Shown in pieces: positions 41,757 to 46,634 of a DNA stretch of 46,634 nt. A model generated the notes under the pieces. The model made no database searches, had not been told where the DNA came from, and was given only the letters and a program-made list of their open reading frames with translations. A program made the translations under genes and the position numbers. This DNA comes from Streptomyces sp. SID12488. Lineage in GTDB: Bacteria > Actinomycetota > Actinomycetes > Streptomycetales > Streptomycetaceae. Location: positions 1-46,634 of the forward strand of contig NZ_JAAGLT010000047.1 of the NCBI RefSeq assembly GCF_010548275.1, given 5' to 3'. Every line of letters starts with the position of its first letter. Positions within the stretch are counted from its first letter, which is position 1.

Positions 41757-41957
41757 ATGTTCACTCCCGCGGAGCAAACCGCACTCGCCGCCCACGCTGC
41801 TGCTTTGGGCCTCTCCGTCAATGAGTACATTCGGCAGACGGTGGCCGACCGGGCTCTGTCCTGGCACCGTGAGCAGGACGCCTTCCGTGCGATCGCGCAG
41901 CGGCTCGGCTGTACCGTCGACGACCTGCTGCAGCGCGGTTCCCTCAGCGACGACTGA
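41757..41957 (+). CDS. Small ribbon-helix-helix-like protein (66 aa)
   Basis: ATG 41757 is preceded by GAGGAGG, somewhat far. The protein starts MFTPAEQTALAAHAAALGLS, then VNEYIRQTVADRALSWHREQ and IAQRLGCTVDDLLQRGSLSD. A short strand, then two helices around VNEYIRQ, is the pattern of ribbon-helix-helix proteins such as antitoxins and MobC-like accessory factors. It appears intact amid debris; no toxin partner is adjacent. Confidence 0.6.
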   Translation: MFTPAEQTALAAHAAALGLSVNEYIRQTVADRALSWHREQDAFRAIAQRLGCTVDDLLQRGSLSDD

Positions 41958-41972
41958 GCTGCACCCTGTTTC

Positions 41973-42235
41973 GTGGAGTCCATTCGGAGCCTCACGCCGA
42001 GCGTGCTCGCCATCCTTGGCCGCCGCGGAGCCGACTTCGCGGCGGCCAAGGACACCGTGCAGGACGCACTGGTCGAGACAGTCCGTGTCTGGCCGGCCGA
42101 CCCACCGCAGGATGCGAAGGGCTGGCTGGTCACCGTGGCGCCTGGCGGCGGTTCCTTGGAGCAACCGCACCGCCCGGTGTTGGCGTGAGGACCGCGTCGA
42201 CGACGAGCCAGCGCCCGGGCGCGCCCACAGTGGAC
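41973..42235 (+). pseudogene. ECF-type sigma factor, N-terminal relic
   Basis: The reading VESIRSLTPSVLAILGRRGA, then DFAAAKDTVQDALVETVRVW and PPQDAKGWLVTVA is sigma region 2 of a streptomycete ECF sigma factor of the large RNA polymerase sigma-24 type (DAVQEALVEAxxxWPxxPPxxPxGWL). After 42140 frameshifts break it; WREDRVDDEPAPG is recognisable in another frame up to about 42235. Region 4 is missing. Confidence 0.7.
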
Positions 42236-42244
42236 GGACACCCT

Positions 42245-42563
42245 TTAGGCTTCTTCGACGTCGGTGTAGCCACGGGGGGGTATTTTTGGCCTGTCCCCCA
42301 GCACCACCACCGGCTCCACCTGAAAGGCGGCCGCGGTCCAGTCGCACGCATCTGGCCGCTGCCGGATCGAGCATGGCGAGCGTGTCCCGCGGCGATGACG
42401 GATGCAGCCAGTCCAGCAGGGCGGTGTCGGCCCGCTCGGCGACACCTAATTGCCAGCGTGCCTCATCCGGCACGCGGGAATCGGCGGCCTCTGCTTCGAG
42501 ATCCACGCCTACGCGCGCCGCGTAGGCCAAGGCGCTGGGTGTCGACACATGCGGGAACGGCAC
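42245..42563 (-). pseudogene. Frameshifted hypothetical gene
   Basis: ATG 42563 (MPFPHVSTPSALAYAARVGV) reads DLEAEAADSRVPDEARWQLG, then RADTALLDWLHPSSPRDTLA and MLDPAA. A frameshift near 42370 is needed to continue as RPDACDWTAAAFQVEPVVVL, GDRPKIPPRGYTDVEEA and a stop at 42247-42245. The joined product of about 105 residues is a coherent acidic protein; function unknown. Confidence 0.45.
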
Positions 42564-42988
42564 TCCCTACGGATCGGCGCCAAGGAGTGGGCGCCATGCT
42601 CGTCCAGGCTCTCGCCGACGACTTCGGCTGCCCCGTCGCTGAGGTGTCCTGGTCCACCCCGATCAGCGGCCATTCTTCGTGGGTGCCGAACGGCGATGTG
42701 TCCGTCTCATCACCACTCGCGGCTCGACAGTGCTTCCCGCTCATGTCGCGCGGATCACTGTCGATCTGACGACCTGGAACCAGGCTGGCGGGGTCCTCAC
42801 GAAGGGGTTGCCACATCTGCCGGAACCCACGGTGGTCGATGAGCTTGTCGAAGCGACTCGGCGGTGGGTGCTCTTGCTGCAACCACGTTTCCACGCGAGT
42901 GCACTATGAGGTGGGACGTTCCTGAACGCCATATATGGACGGACTCCTAGGATAGTCGCTCAGGGGGCAGCGGCGCGGGGGGAAAGCA
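42564..42988. other. Debris and promoter region before the caspase-WD40 gene
   Basis: Plus-strand 42776-42909 reads TTWNQAGGVLTKGLPHLPEP, then TVVDELVEATRRWVLLLQPR, which looks like a gene tail without a start. 42597-42775 has no convincing product. A -10-like TAGGAT near 42949 is a plausible promoter for the gene starting at 42989. Confidence 0.3.
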
Positions 42989-45900
42989 GTGACACGAGTA
43001 CTCATTGTCGGTGTCGGAGCCTTCGATGAAGGCAGCGACGCTGATCGCTCAGATCCCTTGGCCCCTGCGAAGACGCTAGATCCGTTGCCCTCGGTTGGGC
43101 CAGCCGTCTCCCAGCTTGCGACGCACCTTGCCAAGACGCGAGGGCTGAGGATCGTGGGCAGCGGAGCGTCACTCGATCCCGATCACGAAACGCTCAGGCG
43201 GTTGTGGCGAGATGCTCATGGGCTGGTGGGGTCGAGCGAGGTTCCTGAAGCTCTTATCGTGCACTTCGCGGGCCATGGAATCGCCGGACAGGGCGATCAG
43301 TCGTTGTTCTTGGCGACGCGTGAGACACGGTTGGACAACTTCGCCCGGACTGCCGAGCAGGTGGGGACGTGGCTAGGTGAGGTCGAGGCAACTGCGGACG
43401 GGCCGCCGGTACTTTTCATGCTGGACGTGTGCGGAGCCGGCCGACCGGTTATGCAGCAACTCGTAGACAGGATCAGGGCGGCCGACCGTCGTGCGTGGGT
43501 GATCGCTGCATGTGCACCTGACGAGAAGACGTATGCCGCGCGGTTCACGTCTGCGACTGGCCTTGTCATGGAGCGGCTGTCCCAGGGACGGCTCGACATC
43601 TCCCCAACGGTGCAGCATGTCCCGGTGGAAACGCTGGCACGGGAGATCGACCGAGAACTGGCTCGGTCAGCAGCGGCTGATGGCCTTGTCTCTCAAAGCG
43701 TCCTGCGGACTGCTCATGCCGAGGCTCATGTGCCAGTGCCGCCTTTCTTGCTCAACCCCTCCTATCGCACGGGCGCCGGGGAGCGGTTCCTTCAGTCAGT
43801 AGAGACGGGATTGTGGCAGTTCGCGGCAGCTGTCGACCCGGCTCTCGATCCGTTGCACTTCATTTCTCGGGCTTCAGGGTCACCCCAGCAGCAGGACATT
43901 GCGCAGGGATGCTTCTTCACTGGTCGGCAGGAGCAGCTCGGGCAAATCAAGCAGTGGCTCGAAGGGCCAAGCGAGCCATCACTGATGGTGGTGACCGGGA
44001 GTCCTGGCTCGGGAAAGTCGGCGCTGCTGGGAGTTGTTGCCTGCCTGGCTCACCCTCAGCTGCGCGCAGTGACACGTCAGATCGCGCAGGCAGTGGATCG
44101 TGGAGTAAGGCCGGAACTGAACCCTGATCTGGCTGCGGTACACGCGCGGCAGCGCGGTCCTGCAGAGGTGCTGGCTTCGATCGCGGCTCAGCTCAATCTG
44201 GGTGAGGAGCCGGGGCGGGGGTGGACCACCACCGCGATTCTTGACCGGCTCACCGAGCAGCGAATCAGGCCGGTGACGGTTGTAGTGGATGCTCTCGATG
44301 AGGCTTCGTCCGACTCCGCTTTGGTCGACGCTCTGATTCAGCTTGCCCGGTCTCGCCGGAAGCTCGACGAGAAGAATCCGGACAGGGATCGAGTGGTATG
44401 CAGGGTGCTGATCGGGACCCGGCCGTGGTGGGACCGTTATCGAGATCTACTGAAGGAACTTGAGCGCAGTGACCAGTTTGTCGATCTAGATCAGGTTTCG
44501 GTCGAGCAGCGAACCATGGAGCTGCGGGAATACTTGTGCGAGATTCTTGAGACTTCCCAGGTGTACAGCGGGCCGGGGACTGCTGAGTTGCGCGTCGCAA
44601 CTGCTACCGCAGTTGCCGAGCGGCTAGGGGTCCGAGACGAGGCCGGGTTCTTGTTGGCGTCACTCTTCGCGCATTACTTGGTTCATCAGGTTGCCCCGCC
44701 AAGTGTGGTGGATGTGGTCCGCCGGATTCCCTCGGGTCTGCCGGCCATGTTGCAGCTGCATCTGGGCATTCTGCAGGAGGAGCATCCGGCGATGGCCTCC
44801 GTACTTGCCGCGGTGGCGCACGGGTACGGTCAGGGCATGCCGCTTGAGGTGGTCCACCAGGTCGCAAGTGCCTTCGTGACATCAGGCAGCACCGCACCGG
44901 GTCTGAACGATGTTCAGAAAGCGTTGGCAGCAGCTTCTTTCTACCTACGGTTCAGTACGGATAGTGACGGGCAGCGGCTGTATCGCTTCTACCACCAGAG
45001 CCTCGTGGACTATCAGCGCAAGGCGTTCGAGCGTGTGAGCCGGTCCAGCATCCTCGCGTCCGTTCTCGACACTCTGCCGGGGCCTGCCGCTGTGGGGGAA
45101 CGCAGGTTCGGGTTGGCTCTCCCGTACGTACTGCGGCACGCAGCGCAGCACGCTGCGGACGCCGGAGAGCTCGATACGCTCCTTCTGTCTGCGTCATTCC
45201 TTGTCCACTGTGATCCGCAACTGCTGAATGAACGACCGGTCAGCCGTTCGCTACGGGGCCGCATGGTGGGACTCCTGTGCCAGGCCGCGTTGTCCGTCGG
45301 ACACGAACCGTGGCAGCGACGTCTGTGGTTGCGGGATACAGCCGCAATGTGGGGGGAATCGTGGCTTGTCAACGCGTTGGACGCGCTGGAAGAGCCTACG
45401 GCGCAGCCTCCGGAGCACCGTCTGCTGCAGTTCTCTTGGGGCTCGGTGGAGCTCCCTTCTCTATTCGCCGGCTGGAGTCCCGACTTCGTGGAGGCTGTTC
45501 TCGTCCGAGGTTGCGGTCGATGGCTCGCCGCGGGGCTCACGTTTGAAGAGCAGGTCGAGGTGTGGGATGTCCGGACGGGGGTGCATTTGTTCTCCTTGTC
45601 GCTTCCAGGTGACAGTCCACTGACGGCATTGTGCGGCGGGTACGGACGGTTCGGAGCACTGGTGGCTGTGGGACGGTCCGACGGCCACATCGATGTCTGG
45701 GATCTCGAGACGGGCAGTATCAAGACAGCGATCAGGACGGATGCCGTTCCTGTGGTCGCGCTCGGCATTGTTGAGCATGGCGACAGCTTCCTCGTCGTGG
45801 CCTGCGGCGGGGGTGAGGTCACCTCGTATGACCCGACAGGGAGCCGAGTCGCCTCCCTGGATGTCATTGGCGATTGGCTGTGCAACCTGGAAGCCGATGG

Positions 45901-46510
45901 CAGCGTGGGCGACTTGCAAGAGCCAGATCTCGACATTGAGGGATACGACTGCACCGCAGTCGGTGCAGTCGAACTGGATGGTGTACGGCTATACGTCTCG
46001 GGGGCGAAGAACGGTTCGGTGCACGCCTGGGAGGCGGCCGGCAAGGATCTGGTGTGGCCCGGCGGAAGTGCCCCTGTCCTCAGTGTTCAGACTGTGCAGG
46101 GACCCGGTGGACCAGTCGTGGTGACGGGTGCCGACGACGGCACTCGGGTCTGGGACGTGCGTACGGGAACCCATCAGCCGCTGGACAACATCGGCCACGC
46201 TGGCGCCGGGACGCTCCTCCTTGGAGAGGGCGGGAGGCCGTACTTCGCGTACTTCGAGCCGGGGCACGGAATCCGGGCACGCTCGCTTGACGGGATGGAG
46301 GACGAACCCGCACTCCTGAGCGTCACTCCTGAGCAAGTTTCGAGCGTTGCCGTATTGGCGGTAGACGGTTTGCAACTAGCAGCCATCGCATGGGTTCACC
46401 ACGCAGCAGGGTCGGAGTCGTGGGACGAGGCCGTGCTGTTGTCGGAGACACCTCATGCGCAGTCGGGTTCGCTCCTGTGGGGGGTGTCGCACGCTTCTGC
46501 GGTGGATTGA
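42989..46510 (+). CDS. Caspase-NTPase-WD40 fusion protein (1173 aa)
   Basis: GTG 42989 (VTRVLIVGVGAFDEGSDADR) follows a G-rich ribosome-binding site. Residues 1-240 are a caspase-like protease with His96 in VHFAGHG and Cys148 in FMLDVCGAG. Residues about 300-620 are a STAND-type NTPase with Walker A TGSPGSGKS (336-344), Walker B TVVVDALDEA and the sensor strand RVLIGTRPW, followed by a winged-helix and helical region. Residues about 815-1160 are WD40-type beta-propeller blades (VEVWDVRTGVHLFSL, HIDVWDLETGSIKTA, TRVWDVRTGTHQP). Class knowledge: the propeller senses a trigger, the NTPase switches, and the protease executes. It is monocistronic and a transposase follows 37 bp downstream. Confidence 0.87.
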   Translation: MTRVLIVGVGAFDEGSDADRSDPLAPAKTLDPLPSVGPAVSQLATHLAKTRGLRIVGSGASLDPDHETLRRLWRDAHGLVGSSEVPEALIVHFAGHGIAGQGDQSLFLATRETRLDNFARTAEQVGTWLGEVEATADGPPVLFMLDVCGAGRPVMQQLVDRIRAADRRAWVIAACAPDEKTYAARFTSATGLVMERLSQGRLDISPTVQHVPVETLAREIDRELARSAAADGLVSQSVLRTAHAEAHVPVPPFLLNPSYRTGAGERFLQSVETGLWQFAAAVDPALDPLHFISRASGSPQQQDIAQGCFFTGRQEQLGQIKQWLEGPSEPSLMVVTGSPGSGKSALLGVVACLAHPQLRAVTRQIAQAVDRGVRPELNPDLAAVHARQRGPAEVLASIAAQLNLGEEPGRGWTTTAILDRLTEQRIRPVTVVVDALDEASSDSALVDALIQLARSRRKLDEKNPDRDRVVCRVLIGTRPWWDRYRDLLKELERSDQFVDLDQVSVEQRTMELREYLCEILETSQVYSGPGTAELRVATATAVAERLGVRDEAGFLLASLFAHYLVHQVAPPSVVDVVRRIPSGLPAMLQLHLGILQEEHPAMASVLAAVAHGYGQGMPLEVVHQVASAFVTSGSTAPGLNDVQKALAAASFYLRFSTDSDGQRLYRFYHQSLVDYQRKAFERVSRSSILASVLDTLPGPAAVGERRFGLALPYVLRHAAQHAADAGELDTLLLSASFLVHCDPQLLNERPVSRSLRGRMVGLLCQAALSVGHEPWQRRLWLRDTAAMWGESWLVNALDALEEPTAQPPEHRLLQFSWGSVELPSLFAGWSPDFVEAVLVRGCGRWLAAGLTFEEQVEVWDVRTGVHLFSLSLPGDSPLTALCGGYGRFGALVAVGRSDGHIDVWDLETGSIKTAIRTDAVPVVALGIVEHGDSFLVVACGGGEVTSYDPTGSRVASLDVIGDWLCNLEADGSVGDLQEPDLDIEGYDCTAVGAVELDGVRLYVSGAKNGSVHAWEAAGKDLVWPGGSAPVLSVQTVQGPGGPVVVTGADDGTRVWDVRTGTHQPLDNIGHAGAGTLLLGEGGRPYFAYFEPGHGIRARSLDGMEDEPALLSVTPEQVSSVAVLAVDGLQLAAIAWVHHAAGSESWDEAVLLSETPHAQSGSLLWGVSHASAVD

Positions 46511-46547
46511 GCTTGTTCCGCTTTGACGGACACCATTGGTGTGGTGG

Positions 46548-46634
46548 TCAGGCTGCGAGTGCGGTCTCGTATTCGGCAGGGCTGAGGTAGCCGAGGCTGC
46601 TGTGCAGTCGGTGCAAGTTGTACCAGCTCTCGAT
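46548..46634 (-). CDS. IS3-family transposase OrfB, C-terminal end (partial)
   Basis: The minus-strand reading IESWYNLHRLHSSLGYLSPA, then EYETALAA and TGA 46550-46548 is the hallmark C-terminus of IS3-family OrfB (E/I-x-W-Y-N-x-x-R-x-H-S-S-L-G-Y-x-S-P-x-x-Y/F). The element continues beyond the window. Its end must lie within 46511-46547; TGACGGACACC at 46523-46533 is a candidate terminal repeat. Confidence 0.88.
   Translation of the reverse strand: MESWYNLHRLHSSLGYLSPAEYETALAA

Noticed and set aside
1..46634. tRNA or rRNA genes and classical CRISPR arrays
   Set aside because: I saw no cloverleaf-like sequence with TTCGANNC arms, no rRNA core sequences and no regularly spaced direct repeats with variable spacers; this was by eye, so short or degenerate cases could be missed.

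Overview
The window is high-GC actinobacterial DNA, almost certainly Streptomyces or a close relative. Third codon positions are nearly all G/C, GTG starts and Shine-Dalgarno leaders are common, and it carries a tap-tpg pair, the telomere-binding and terminal proteins of linear Streptomyces replicons. This points to a chromosome arm or a linear plasmid; the window alone cannot say which. It opens inside an IS5-type transposase and closes inside an IS3-type transposase, and decayed insertion sequences, truncated genes and pseudogenes lie in between.

Layout. 1-3700 holds a 5'-truncated gene and a scrambled relic of the core lexA/nrdR/nrdJ locus: NrdR-box-like sites, an SOS box and the lexA 5' end, then a fold-back junction, then the nrdJ 5' third (frameshifted), an intact nrdR and the lexA 3' end. 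3700-9000 has a coiled-coil/winged-helix protein, a caspase-like protease with its EACC1-like membrane partner, and a two-gene module (A) with GVQIGD motifs resembling RHIM-type amyloid motifs. 9300-12200 is tap-tpg with direct repeats in the promoter. 12700-19200 has a polytopic membrane serine hydrolase and a large HTH-NTPase with thirteen near-identical 32-residue repeats. 19700-23200 has an HTH regulator with a small membrane protein and an unrecognised conserved protein. 24080-26170 is a second, paralogous copy (module B) of the two-gene module. 26300-31700 holds a three-gene UvrD-helicase operon, a divergent XRE regulator/zinc-protein pair and a second coiled-coil/winged-helix protein. 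31700-34950 is debris: a low-GC membrane protein, a zinc-ribbon pseudogene, an integrase tail and an ISL3 relic. 35130-40030 is a tightly overlapping operon: a small protein, a DUF6879-like protein, an NB-ARC/TPR NLR with an N-terminal amyloid-like motif, a GNAT acetyltransferase, a Bell-like small protein ending in a possible amyloid motif, and a last gene cut by an IS701 remnant. 40030-42900 is a gene graveyard. 42989-46510 encodes a caspase-NTPase-WD40 protein.

How the genes work together. Most intact genes look like NTP-dependent conflict (defence or regulated cell death) modules beside linear-replicon maintenance genes: two caspase systems, one NLR operon, one HTH-NTPase-repeat protein and two paralogous amyloid-motif modules. 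The strongest leads are the duplicated GVQIGD modules, the NLR operon in which sensor and putative effector may both carry amyloid-like motifs, and the block-shuffled lexA/nrdR/nrdJ relic with its fold-back junction. All family calls were made by eye; no database search was run.
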